From Rhizobium alarense (GTDB taxonomy: Bacteria > Pseudomonadota > Alphaproteobacteria > Rhizobiales > Rhizobiaceae), in contig NZ_JAKGBU010000024.1 of NCBI RefSeq assembly GCF_021555155.1, positions 1-61,026 of the forward strand: DNA of 61,026 nt, read 5' to 3'. Below are positions 8,486 to 16,193 of this stretch, piece by piece; within the stretch, counting starts at the first letter, position 1, and each line of letters begins with the position of its first letter. The notes beneath the pieces are model-generated. The model saw nothing but the letters and a program-made list of their open reading frames with translations, did not search any database and was not told the DNA's origin. Made by a program: the position numbers and the translations under genes.

Positions 8486-9046
8486 TTGAATCGCACCATT
8501 GTGAAATCCGTGATCCTCGTTGCGGTTGCGGTCGTCGTGACCGCCGTCGTCCTGCATCTGATGGGCCGCATCTGGATCTGCAAATGCGGCTATGTGAAGC
8601 TGTGGCACGGCGTCGTCGTTTCGTCCGAGAATTCACAGCATCTGAGCGACTGGTACACGCCGAGCCACATCATCCATGGCATCCTGTTCTTCGGCCTCTT
8701 CACGCTGATCCTGCCCCGCGCCGGCATCAACTTGAAGCTGGCCCTTTCGCTCATCGTCGAATGCGCCTGGGAGATTCTCGAAAACACCGACATGATCATC
8801 AACCGCTACCGTGAGGCGACGATCGCGCTCGATTATTTCGGTGACAGCATCGTCAACTCGAGCGCGGATATTCTCGCGATGATCCTGGGATTTTTTCTCG
8901 CCGCCCGCCTGCCCGTCTGGACGAGCGTCGCCATCGTCGGCGTCTTCGAGGCCCTCACGATCTGGCTCATCCGCGACGGACTGGCGCTGAACATCCTCAT
9001 GCTTCTCTGGCCGCTCGACGCCGTCCGGCAGTGGCAGGGCGGCTGA
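8486..9046 (+). CDS. UPF0314/DUF2585 membrane protein
   Basis: A 186-residue membrane protein of the UPF0314 (DUF2585) family, common in Rhizobiales and of unknown function. Hydrophobic spans lie at about residues 5-22, 60-80, 130-150 and 155-175. A conserved polar middle reads [14 protein letters not shown] and [17 protein letters not shown]. The start is taken as TTG 8486 because GAGGA precedes it at good spacing and the length matches the family. It runs opposite to the homogentisate genes and sits between hmgA and the fumarylacetoacetase gene, so it separates two genes that would normally be neighbours. Confidence 0.75.
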   Translation: MNRTIVKSVILVAVAVVVTAVVLHLMGRIWICKCGYVKLWHGVVVSSENSQHLSDWYTPSHIIHGILFFGLFTLILPRAGINLKLALSLIVECAWEILENTDMIINRYREATIALDYFGDSIVNSSADILAMILGFFLAARLPVWTSVAIVGVFEALTIWLIRDGLALNILMLLWPLDAVRQWQGG

Positions 9047-9069
9047 CGGCTGCTGGTAGACAATGTCGG

Positions 9070-10431
9070 TCACTTGATGCCGGGCGTGCCGTCGAAGCGA
9101 CGCTCCAGCCCGTCCCAGCATTCGAGATAGTCCTCCTGCAGCGTCTCGACTTCTGCGGCGAATTTCGTGAGTTGTTGGGGAAAGCGCGTCTCGAACATGA
9201 AGGCCATGGTGTGGTCGAGCTTCACCGGCTTGAGCTCGACGTTCGACGCCTTCTCGAAGCCCGATGCATCCGGGCCGTGCGGCAGCATCATGTTGTGCAG
9301 ACTCATGCCGCCAGGCACGAAGCCCTTCTCCTTGGCGTCGTACTGGCCATGGATGAGACCCATGAATTCGCTCATGATGTTGCGGTGGTACCAGGGCGGG
9401 CGGAAGGTGTGCTCCGCCACCATCCAGCGCGGCGGGAAGATGACGAAGTCGACATTGGCGGTTCCTTCTTCGCCTGACGGCGCGGTTAGCACCGTGAAGA
9501 TCGAGGGGTCCGGATGGTCGAACAGGAGCGCCCCGACAGGGGAGAACGTCCTGAGGTCGTATTTGAACGGCGTGTAGTTGCCGTGCCAGGCGACGACGTC
9601 GAGCGGCGAATGGCCGATCTCGGTGACGTAGAACCGGCCGCACCATTTGACATGAACCCGGCAGGGCGTCTCCTTGTCTTCATAGGCGGCAACGGGCGTC
9701 TTGAAGTCGCGCGGATTGGCGAGGCAATTGGCGCCGATCGGGCCACGGTCCGGCAGCGTGAATTTTGCGCCGTAGTTCTCGCAGATATAGCCGCGCCAAA
9801 CGTCGCCCTCGCCGAGGCGCGATACCTTGAACATCATGCCACGCGGGATCAGGCAGATCTCGAGCGGCTCAACGTCCATGACGCCCATTTCGGTGAAGAC
9901 GCGGATCGTGCCCAATTGCGGCACGACGAGCAGTTCGCCGTCGGCGTTGAAAGAGTAGTCGTCGACCATGTCGGCATCGAAGGCATAGGCATGGGCGGCC
10001 ATACCGACCTGCGTCAGGGCGTCTCCTCCCGTCGTCATTGTGCGGATGCCGTCCAGGAACGTCGTTGCCGGCGCGGGCGCGGGCAGCGGGTCCCATCGCA
10101 ATTGCCCGAGCGGCAGCGCGTGGTCGTCGAGGCAAGGTGCCGATTTCCAGTATGGATAGGCGCTGTTCGAGAAGCGCCGCGTGTGGCGGACGCTCGGACG
10201 GATCCGGTAGAGCCAGGAGCGCTCGTTCGTGCCGCGTGGCGCGGTGAAGGGAGATCCGGAAAGCTGCTCGGCATAAAGGCCGTAGTTGCACTTCTGCGGG
10301 CTGTTCTGGCCCTGCGGCAGGGCGCCCGGCAGCGCCTCAGTCTCGAAATCGTTGCCGAAGCCGGGCATGTAGCGGATGGTCCCGGTCGCGCCGGTGGTCC
10401 TGTCCGTCGTCCTTTCGGTCCGTTCCAGCAT
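9070..10431 (-). CDS. hmgA: Homogentisate 1,2-dioxygenase
   Basis: A 453-residue non-haem iron dioxygenase that opens homogentisate to maleylacetoacetate. Recognisable parts are the N-terminal [19 protein letters not shown], and iron-site segments [17 protein letters not shown] (His, Glu) and [15 protein letters not shown] (His). The longer reading frame begins 16 codons upstream, but ATG 10431 follows GGAGGAG and gives the usual rhizobial start and length. It heads the tyrosine/phenylalanine degradation genes and is divergent from a MarR-type regulator. Confidence 0.93.
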   Translation of the reverse strand: MLERTERTTDRTTGATGTIRYMPGFGNDFETEALPGALPQGQNSPQKCNYGLYAEQLSGSPFTAPRGTNERSWLYRIRPSVRHTRRFSNSAYPYWKSAPCLDDHALPLGQLRWDPLPAPAPATTFLDGIRTMTTGGDALTQVGMAAHAYAFDADMVDDYSFNADGELLVVPQLGTIRVFTEMGVMDVEPLEICLIPRGMMFKVSRLGEGDVWRGYICENYGAKFTLPDRGPIGANCLANPRDFKTPVAAYEDKETPCRVHVKWCGRFYVTEIGHSPLDVVAWHGNYTPFKYDLRTFSPVGALLFDHPDPSIFTVLTAPSGEEGTANVDFVIFPPRWMVAEHTFRPPWYHRNIMSEFMGLIHGQYDAKEKGFVPGGMSLHNMMLPHGPDASGFEKASNVELKPVKLDHTMAFMFETRFPQQLTKFAAEVETLQEDYLECWDGLERRFDGTPGIK

Positions 10432-10468
10432 GGCTTGCGTCTCCTCCGCGTAGCTGCCATAGACGTAA

Positions 10469-10505
10469 ATTAGTTTCATTCGTAACTGTCTATTTTGTAA
10501 CTATC
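10469..10505. promoter_or_regulatory. Likely regulator-binding region between hmgA and the MarR gene
   Basis: An AT-rich divergent promoter region. It contains two related direct repeats, CGTAACTGTC (10481-10490) and TGTAACTATC (10496-10505), 15 bp apart, plus TAGTTTCATT just upstream, which makes a loose dyad with the first GTAAC. MarR proteins usually bind such sites in divergent promoters. This is inference from position. Confidence 0.4.
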
Positions 10506-10521
10506 AAGGTGAAGTTGGCGC

Positions 10522-10989
10522 ATGGAAGGGGACTTCGATCTCGAGACATTTCTTCCCTACCGGTTGAACCGGGCGGCCGAAGCCGTGAGCCTGCGCTTCG
10601 CGATCCAGTACAAGGAGCGCTATCGCATGACCCGGCCGGAATGGCGGACACTCGCGGCGCTCGGCGCGAACGGCCGCATGTCGGCGACGGCGATCGGCCT
10701 TCATTCCAGCATGCACAAGACGAAGGTCAGCCGCGCGGTAAAGGCATTGGAGGATCGCCGCTGGCTGAAGCGGGTCGAGGACGATCGCGACCGCCGCATG
10801 GAGCATATCGAACTGACGTCCGAGGGCATGAGGGCCTATGCCGATATGGCGAAACTGGCGCGCGCCTACCAGGCGGAGCTTGCCGCGCTCTTCGGCGCCA
10901 CGGGACTGGTAAAGCTTGAGGCCGGGCTCGACGCCGTCGAGTCCGTCATGCTGCCGCGAAGGAAGACACGGCGCAGCAGGTCCGAATAG
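10522..10989 (+). CDS. MarR-family regulator of homogentisate degradation
   Basis: A 155-residue winged-helix protein: MTRPEWRTLAALGANG, then SMHKTKVSRAVKALEDRRWL (recognition helix) and the wing EDDRDRRMEHIELTSEG, followed by a basic tail. It is transcribed away from hmgA with a 90-bp gap, the classic layout of a local repressor, and probably responds to homogentisate or a related aromatic acid. No second open gene follows it closely, so it is likely monocistronic. Confidence 0.8.
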   Translation: MEGDFDLETFLPYRLNRAAEAVSLRFAIQYKERYRMTRPEWRTLAALGANGRMSATAIGLHSSMHKTKVSRAVKALEDRRWLKRVEDDRDRRMEHIELTSEGMRAYADMAKLARAYQAELAALFGATGLVKLEAGLDAVESVMLPRRKTRRSRSE

Positions 10990-11077
10990 GCGATCCATCA
11001 CGCGGGTGAATCGATGCGCCGCAACCGATTCAAAGCTTTCATTGGACGCGATGGGGCATGGCACGCAGAATCCCTGC

Positions 11078-11380
11078 ATGACCCAGACGTCTTCCACCGA
11101 CTGCCCGCTACTAGGATTGCGGCGTGTCGATCCCGAGCGCAACATAGCGCGCTTTTACGTGCTGTCACTGCAGCCGACACTCTTCGGCGATATCGACGTC
11201 GTGCGGGCCTGGGGGCGCATCGGTACGACCGGTCGCCAGAAGTCGGACAGCTATGGTTCCGTCCATGCCGCCTGTTCGGCGCTTGCAAAATTGGCTCTGG
11301 CGAAGCGTCGTCGCGGCTACTGTGGCAACCATCCGGAAGATTCGCCCACAGGTGGGGCAAGTGCTCCCGCTTCGTCGTAA
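11078..11380 (+). CDS. Small WGR-domain protein
   Basis: A protein of about 100 residues made almost entirely of one WGR domain (DPERNIARFYVLSLQPTLFG, then VRAWGRIGTTGRQKSDSYGS). WGR domains occur in PARP-like and MolR-type proteins and bind nucleic acid ends, but stand-alone copies like this, common on rhizobial plasmids, have no known role. ATG 11078 starts just ahead of the domain; the open frame extends further upstream without a better start. Confidence 0.7.
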   Translation: MTQTSSTDCPLLGLRRVDPERNIARFYVLSLQPTLFGDIDVVRAWGRIGTTGRQKSDSYGSVHAACSALAKLALAKRRRGYCGNHPEDSPTGGASAPASS

Positions 11381-11510
11381 CATTTTGATTTTTAAATCGG
11401 TTGTAATTTTTTGCCGTACGTTCATCATGCCCGTTCACGGTTGCATCCCCGGAACGATCCATGAATAGTGCCGCCTCGAAAGTGGTGTGCCTCATCTAGG
11501 GAGAGTTGGA

Positions 11511-12554
11511 ATGGCGTTGATTTCCATGCGGCAGTTGCTCGATCATGCAGCGGAAAATGGCTATGCATTGCCGGCGTTCAACGTGAACAATCTGGAATAT
11601 ATTCAGGCGGTGATGCGGGCGGCGGATGCGACGGACTCGCCCGTCATCCTGCAGGCGAGCCGCGGCGCCCGCGCCTATGCCGGCGACACATTCCTCCGCC
11701 ATCTGATCCTGGCGGCTGCGGAGGAATATGCGCATATCCCGGTCTGTCTGCATCTCGACCACGGTGACCAGCCTTCCACCTGCATCTCTGCCATCACGAA
11801 CGGCTTTACGTCGGTGATGATGGACGGTTCGCTGCTGACCGACGGCAAGACGGTCGCGACCTATGAGTACAATGTTGGCGTCACCGCCGAAGTGGTGAAG
11901 ATCGCGCATGCCGCGGGCGTCTCTGTCGAAGGGGAACTCGGCTGCCTCGGTAACCTCGAGACCGGTGCCGGCGACAAGGAGGATGGCCACGGCTTCGAGG
12001 GCAAGCTGTCGCGCGACGAGCTGCTGACGGATCCGGACCAGGCGCTCGATTTCGTCAGCAAGACCGGCGTCGACGCGCTCGCGGTCGCGATCGGCACCAG
12101 TCATGGCGCCTATAAGTTCACGCGTGCGCCGGACGGCGACATCCTGTCGATCGAGACGATTGCCAGGATCAACAGCAAACTGCCGAACACCCACCTGGTC
12201 ATGCATGGCTCGTCCTCGGTGCCGCAAGCACTGCAGGATCTCTTCACGACCTACGGCGGCGAAATGAAGCAGACCTGGGGCGTTCCGGTCGCGGAGATCC
12301 AGAAGGCGATCCCGCTCGGCGTGCGCAAGGTCAATATCGACACGGACCTTCGCCTTGCCATGACCGGCACGATCCGCAAGAGCTTCAAGGAGAAGCCGGA
12401 CAATTTCGATCCGCGCAACTATCTGAAGCCGGCGACAGCGCTGATGACAGAAGTCTGCAGGGAACGGTTCGAGGCCTTCGGGACGGCAGGCAACGCCTCC
12501 AAGATCCGCGTCAAGCGGCTGCCGGAGATGGCAAAAATGTACGCCGCCGCCTGA
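11511..12554 (+). CDS. Class II fructose-bisphosphate aldolase
   Basis: A 347-residue zinc-dependent aldolase of the Calvin/CbbA-like type, which joins or splits fructose 1,6-bisphosphate and the two triose phosphates (sedoheptulose bisphosphate is also used by relatives). Visible are [13 protein letters not shown] (zinc histidine and catalytic Asp), [18 protein letters not shown], the zinc-ligand segment [12 protein letters not shown] and the phosphate-site [12 protein letters not shown] 11511 follows GGGAGAG. It is convergent with the kinase of the apiose group and separated by a terminator-like hairpin, so it is not part of that operon, though it may help carry triose phosphate made there. 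Confidence 0.88.
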   Translation: MALISMRQLLDHAAENGYALPAFNVNNLEYIQAVMRAADATDSPVILQASRGARAYAGDTFLRHLILAAAEEYAHIPVCLHLDHGDQPSTCISAITNGFTSVMMDGSLLTDGKTVATYEYNVGVTAEVVKIAHAAGVSVEGELGCLGNLETGAGDKEDGHGFEGKLSRDELLTDPDQALDFVSKTGVDALAVAIGTSHGAYKFTRAPDGDILSIETIARINSKLPNTHLVMHGSSSVPQALQDLFTTYGGEMKQTWGVPVAEIQKAIPLGVRKVNIDTDLRLAMTGTIRKSFKEKPDNFDPRNYLKPATALMTEVCRERFEAFGTAGNASKIRVKRLPEMAKMYAAA

Positions 12555-12576
12555 TTGCAGGCAGAGAAGGATGTGG

Positions 12577-12599
12577 TGGCCGGCCTTTGCTGCCGGCCA
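12577..12599 (+). terminator. Terminator-like hairpin after aldolase
   Basis: A perfect 8-bp stem, TGGCCGGC, 7-base loop, GCCGGCCA, followed by TTCTCGTTT. It lies between two convergent genes and probably ends the aldolase transcript, possibly both. Confidence 0.55.
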
Positions 12600-12631
12600 T
12601 TCTCGTTTGGCTCGCGAGTGCCGGAGCCCGG

Positions 12632-13990
12632 TCAGCCCTGGCCCGCGCGGATCATGCTGAAATAGTCGTCGCTGCCCACCTGCCCGCCCTTCAGGGCGAT
12701 CTCCATGCCGTCGATCGCCGGGGATGCGGCGTGGGCGGTGCACAGCGGCGATCCTGGCGTCTGCGGCAGCGGCAGACGCAGCGTCAGTGCATCGATGCCC
12801 ATTTGCGACAGCGCATGGCTCGACGTGTCGCCTCCGGCGATCACGCTGCGGCGCAGACCCGCCTGTTCGACGATACGCCTGAGGATGCGCCCGAGATTCC
12901 TGCCGATCCGGTGGCGCGCGCCGTCATTGTCCGAAAGCACGGCGCCGTGGTCGGCCGATGGCCCGAGCGCCGTGTAGAGGATCGGGCTCCTGCCCTCTGC
13001 AAGGGCCGCGAGCGCGAGCCGGGCGGCCTCCGAGACGGCGCCATCCGCATGGGCGCCCGCGAGTTGCAGGGGGTCGATCGCAATGCCGGCGAAACCGACA
13101 TCGATCGCATGGCGGATCTGTCGCTCGGTCGTCGGCGACACGCTGCCCGAGACGACGGCCATGCGTTCCACCGGCCCGGGCGGCTCGTAGTGCGGCACGT
13201 CCTGCGTTAGCCCGAGCCGGCGCCATTCCTCCACGAGGGCATACTCCACCCCCGATGATCCGCAGACGAACCGGCCCTCTGGCCTGATTTTGCGCCAAAG
13301 CTGGTGCCCGGCGCCCCCCTGGGTGTCATGGTCCGCGACATCGATCAGGATGATCTCGGTGCCCGTGTCGAAAAGTGCGTCGACCCGTTCGTCCGCGTCG
13401 CTGGACCGGAGCGTTGCGAGGTCGACGAGCCCCGTCGCAAGCTGCGTCTGGTTTGCAAGATGAAGCCGCAGATCGGCTTCCGCCATTGGCGTGACCGGAT
13501 GGCGGCTCATGACCGGGTGGCGGTCGATACGGAAGACCTCACCGCGAAAGGCCGCGAAGAGATGGCCGAACGCCGTGTAGCGCCTGATCTGCGGTGCACC
13601 GACGACAAGCGGTACGGGAGCAGTCCCGAAAACCGCGCGACCGATCTCGATGGCCTTGCCGATATTGCCGATGTTCGGGCTGGAGTCGAAAGTGGAGCAG
13701 ACCTTGTAGTGGCAGATCGCTGCGCCGAGAGACTTCAGCCATTCGAATGCCGGCGTCAGGTTCTTTTCCATCCACTGCGGTGTCTCGCTGCGGCTCGCGC
13801 CGGCAATGCCGAAGGCACGGAAATGGGCGAAGCGATCGAACAGCGTCTCGGACGGCATCCCCAGGAAAAGGACCGTCTCGATCCCTTGTGACGACAGAGC
13901 TTCCATGACGTCCGTCGAGCCGGTGAAGTCGTCGCCGTAATAGGTCAGGAGCGGAGCTGGTTTCTTGGACGCAATTCCTGCCGATCCCAT
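12632..13990 (-). CDS. oiaK: 3-oxo-isoapionate kinase (four-carbon acid sugar kinase family, DUF1537)
   Basis: A 452-residue member of the four-carbon acid sugar kinase family. The N-terminal substrate domain carries LLTYYGDDFTGSTDVMEAL; the C-terminal nucleotide domain carries VVSGSVSPTTERQI, IAGGDTSSHALSQMG and the end motif LKGGQVGSDDYF. It starts one base after the stop of the RuBisCO-like gene, so the two are co-translated. In characterised D-apiose pathways the partner of this kind of RuBisCO-like protein is OiaK, which phosphorylates 3-oxo-isoapionate to the 4-phosphate. Other family members act on threonate or erythronate derivatives; context favours OiaK here. Confidence 0.8.
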   Translation of the reverse strand: MGSAGIASKKPAPLLTYYGDDFTGSTDVMEALSSQGIETVLFLGMPSETLFDRFAHFRAFGIAGASRSETPQWMEKNLTPAFEWLKSLGAAICHYKVCSTFDSSPNIGNIGKAIEIGRAVFGTAPVPLVVGAPQIRRYTAFGHLFAAFRGEVFRIDRHPVMSRHPVTPMAEADLRLHLANQTQLATGLVDLATLRSSDADERVDALFDTGTEIILIDVADHDTQGGAGHQLWRKIRPEGRFVCGSSGVEYALVEEWRRLGLTQDVPHYEPPGPVERMAVVSGSVSPTTERQIRHAIDVGFAGIAIDPLQLAGAHADGAVSEAARLALAALAEGRSPILYTALGPSADHGAVLSDNDGARHRIGRNLGRILRRIVEQAGLRRSVIAGGDTSSHALSQMGIDALTLRLPLPQTPGSPLCTAHAASPAIDGMEIALKGGQVGSDDYFSMIRAGQG

Positions 13991-13991
13991 G

Positions 13992-15248
13992 TCAGGCTCC
14001 CCTGCCCGCGGCGAATTTTTCGAGCGATTCTGCGAGTTCGGCATGGTCCTTCGCGTAGGTTGCAAGATCGATGCCTGCCACGGCAGCGTCCCAGGCCTGG
14101 CGCACGGCGCGCACACCGGCCCCCGGCCCGCCCGGATGGCTGACGATGCCGCCGCCGCAGAGATAAAGGAGATCGACGGTCCGGCCGGTCCGGACATAGG
14201 TCTCCGGCGCCTGGCCGCCCCATTGGCCCGATCCGACGACCGGCAGGGGGCGGTCGGCATCGGAAAAGAGCGGCTTGCTCACCGCCTCGAAGGATTTTAC
14301 GAAACTCTCGTCCGGCTCCCAGTATTTCACCTTGATGCCGTTGATCTGGAACTGATCGACGCCGAGGAGGCGCCAGAATTGCTGCCAGACGGAGAATTCC
14401 ATGCCGAGCCCCGGATGGCGGGTGAGGATGTCCCAGCCGTTGCGGTGCGCATGCAGCACCAAGCCGGAGCGCTTGCGGAGATAGGACATGCCGCCCATGC
14501 CGATCGAGTTGATATTGACCACTGCGCAGTTGCCGCCTGCCTTCAACACAAGATCGTGGTTGCGCATCATCTCGTCGGGGTCGGCATGCGAGATGCCAAA
14601 GGCATACATCACCCTTTTTCCGGTCTTCTGCTCATGCTCGAGGATCTTCGGCATGATGGCGGCGACGCGGTCTTTCAGCGGCGAATAGGCCGGGCTCATC
14701 AGCTTTTCGTCATCCTTGATGAAATCGACGCCGGAAGCCAGGAGATCACCGACAAGGTCCGCCGTCTCCTGCGGACGCAGGCCAAGCGCCGGCTTGACGA
14801 TGGTGCCGATGATCGGTCGGCCCGCCACGCCCGTCAGCGCCCGTGTCCCCGGAATGCCGAATTGCGGGCCTGGATGGACGTCGGCGAATTCGGGCGGCAG
14901 CTTCATGCCGACGATGCGGATGCCCGTCATGCCCTTTATTGAATAGACGCCGCCGATGGCGATGGTCATCAGGGCGGAAAGGTCGGTTCCGACCGCATCC
15001 AGCGGAAAATCGATATCGGCCTCACCGCGATTGAAGACCTTGGCTCCGCCACCCTCATCCGGAAAGGACGGGCTGCCTGCCGGCGGAAGCGGGCGAACGG
15101 CGACCACGCGGGCCGCCACGTGCGCTTTCAATTCCCTTGTTTCACCCGGCACGGCGACGAAGGTGCCGGTCGACTGGTCGCTGGCGATCTTCTCGGCCAT
15201 CGCCTCGACATTGCCGGGGGTTTCGATCCGGTAGGTCAGACGTATCAC
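13992..15248 (-). CDS. RuBisCO-like protein acting on 3-oxo-isoapionate 4-phosphate
   Basis: A 418-residue RuBisCO-superfamily protein, form IV, not a carbon-fixing enzyme. The metal-site motif is intact (VDFIKDDE, Lys178, Asp180, Glu181), and the first active-site lysine is kept (TIVKPALGL, Lys152). The second lysine of true RuBisCO (KPKLG) is alanine, and the His of the later HSG motif is replaced (QINGIKVKYW). It starts with GTG 15248 behind GGGAGA. In known apiose pathways such proteins are OiaX (decarboxylase giving L-erythrulose 1-phosphate) or OiaT (transcarboxylase/hydrolase giving 3-phosphoglycerate and glycolate). Sequence inspection cannot separate these; the lack of erythrulose-phosphate isomerases here and the nearby glyoxylate pathway lean toward OiaT. 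A regulatory motif lies about 55 bp upstream. Confidence 0.82.
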   Translation of the reverse strand: MIRLTYRIETPGNVEAMAEKIASDQSTGTFVAVPGETRELKAHVAARVVAVRPLPPAGSPSFPDEGGGAKVFNRGEADIDFPLDAVGTDLSALMTIAIGGVYSIKGMTGIRIVGMKLPPEFADVHPGPQFGIPGTRALTGVAGRPIIGTIVKPALGLRPQETADLVGDLLASGVDFIKDDEKLMSPAYSPLKDRVAAIMPKILEHEQKTGKRVMYAFGISHADPDEMMRNHDLVLKAGGNCAVVNINSIGMGGMSYLRKRSGLVLHAHRNGWDILTRHPGLGMEFSVWQQFWRLLGVDQFQINGIKVKYWEPDESFVKSFEAVSKPLFSDADRPLPVVGSGQWGGQAPETYVRTGRTVDLLYLCGGGIVSHPGGPGAGVRAVRQAWDAAVAGIDLATYAKDHAELAESLEKFAAGRGA

Positions 15249-15301
15249 GGGGTCTCTCCCATTGCCGTCATGTTCTCACTTAGGGGATGACGGACCCCCT
15301 C

Positions 15302-15317
15302 AACTGGTATAATGAGT
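15302..15317. promoter_or_regulatory. Apiose regulon operator, copy 1
   Basis: AACTGGTATAATGAGT lies in the divergent promoter between the RuBisCO-like gene and the GntR regulator. A copy differing at one base occurs at 24651-24666 before apnO. The core GGTATA resembles the repeats bound by NanR-type GntR regulators, the family of the adjacent regulator. Confidence 0.65.
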
Positions 15318-15419
15318 ATCTAAGTTCCGCAAGCCGTTTGTTCGCCATGCGTCAACGTTCCCAGTCGATGCGGATTTGTGCATATATGGCGCCTTGGAAT
15401 CGGCGGCATGGAGAGGTCG

Positions 15420-16142
15420 ATGGTCACGCAATCCGAACCGATCGTGAGGCGCAAGCTTTCAGACGAGGTATTCGCACGTCTCAAGCGCATGATCGAGAGC
15501 GGCGAATTGCAGCCGGGCGACGAAATGCCCTCCGAGCGAACGCTGATGGAGCGCTTCGAGGTCGGTCGCCCGACGATCCGCGAAGCGATGCAGGCGCTCG
15601 CCAATATGGGCCTCGTCGAGATTTCGCACGGCGAGCGGGCGAAAGTCCTGAAGCTGACCGCCCATTCGCTGATGCGGCAGGTGGATGTGGCGGCGAAGAT
15701 CATGCTCGCCGGATCGTCCGATTCGCTTGAGCACCTGAAAAGCGCCCGCATCTTCTTCGAGCGCGGCATGGTGCGCGAGGCGGCCACGCGCGCGAAACCG
15801 GCAGACATCGCGGCGCTGGAGGAAACGCTTGCCCGGCAGAAGGACTGTCTCGGCGATTCCGAGGCCTTCATCAACGCGGACATGGCCTTCCATACGCAGA
15901 TCGCCCGGATTTCCGGCAACCCGATCTACACCGCCGTCAGCGAGGCGATGCTCGGCTGGCTGAAGGAGTATCACACCGAGATGCTCATCTGGACCGGCAA
16001 GGAGAATTTCACCCTCTCCGAGCACGCGGAGATCATCGACTGCATCCGCAGCGGCGATCCCGGCGAGGCCGAGCAGGCGATGATCAAGCATCTGGAGCGC
16101 TCACGGGCGCTCTACGTGTTGAAAGCGCGGGCGGACGGCTGA
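15420..16142 (+). CDS. NanR/FadR-subfamily GntR regulator of the apiose regulon
   Basis: A 240-residue GntR regulator: N-terminal winged helix (LSDEVFARLKRMIESGELQPG, ESGELQPGDEMPSERTL, then VGRPTIREAMQALANMG) and an all-helical FCD ligand domain with its metal-type histidines (DMAFHTQIARISGNP; EHAEIIDCI; IKHLERSR). ATG 15420 is preferred because GAGAGG precedes it, although ATG 15408 is possible. It is divergent from the RuBisCO-like gene and convergent with apnL. The shared motif at 15302 and 24651 suggests it controls both ends of the apiose cluster, probably as a repressor released by a pathway intermediate. Confidence 0.8.
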   Translation: MVTQSEPIVRRKLSDEVFARLKRMIESGELQPGDEMPSERTLMERFEVGRPTIREAMQALANMGLVEISHGERAKVLKLTAHSLMRQVDVAAKIMLAGSSDSLEHLKSARIFFERGMVREAATRAKPADIAALEETLARQKDCLGDSEAFINADMAFHTQIARISGNPIYTAVSEAMLGWLKEYHTEMLIWTGKENFTLSEHAEIIDCIRSGDPGEAEQAMIKHLERSRALYVLKARADG

Positions 16143-16193
16143 ACATCCGGGCCAATTGCGATCCGGCGGGCGGCTTGCCATCCGTGTCTCCGG

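Noticed and set aside
11511-15248. Aldolase plus RuBisCO-like gene as a Calvin-cycle (carbon-fixation) locus
   Set aside because: No phosphoribulokinase or small subunit, key RuBisCO residues are changed, and the neighbours are apiose enzymes.
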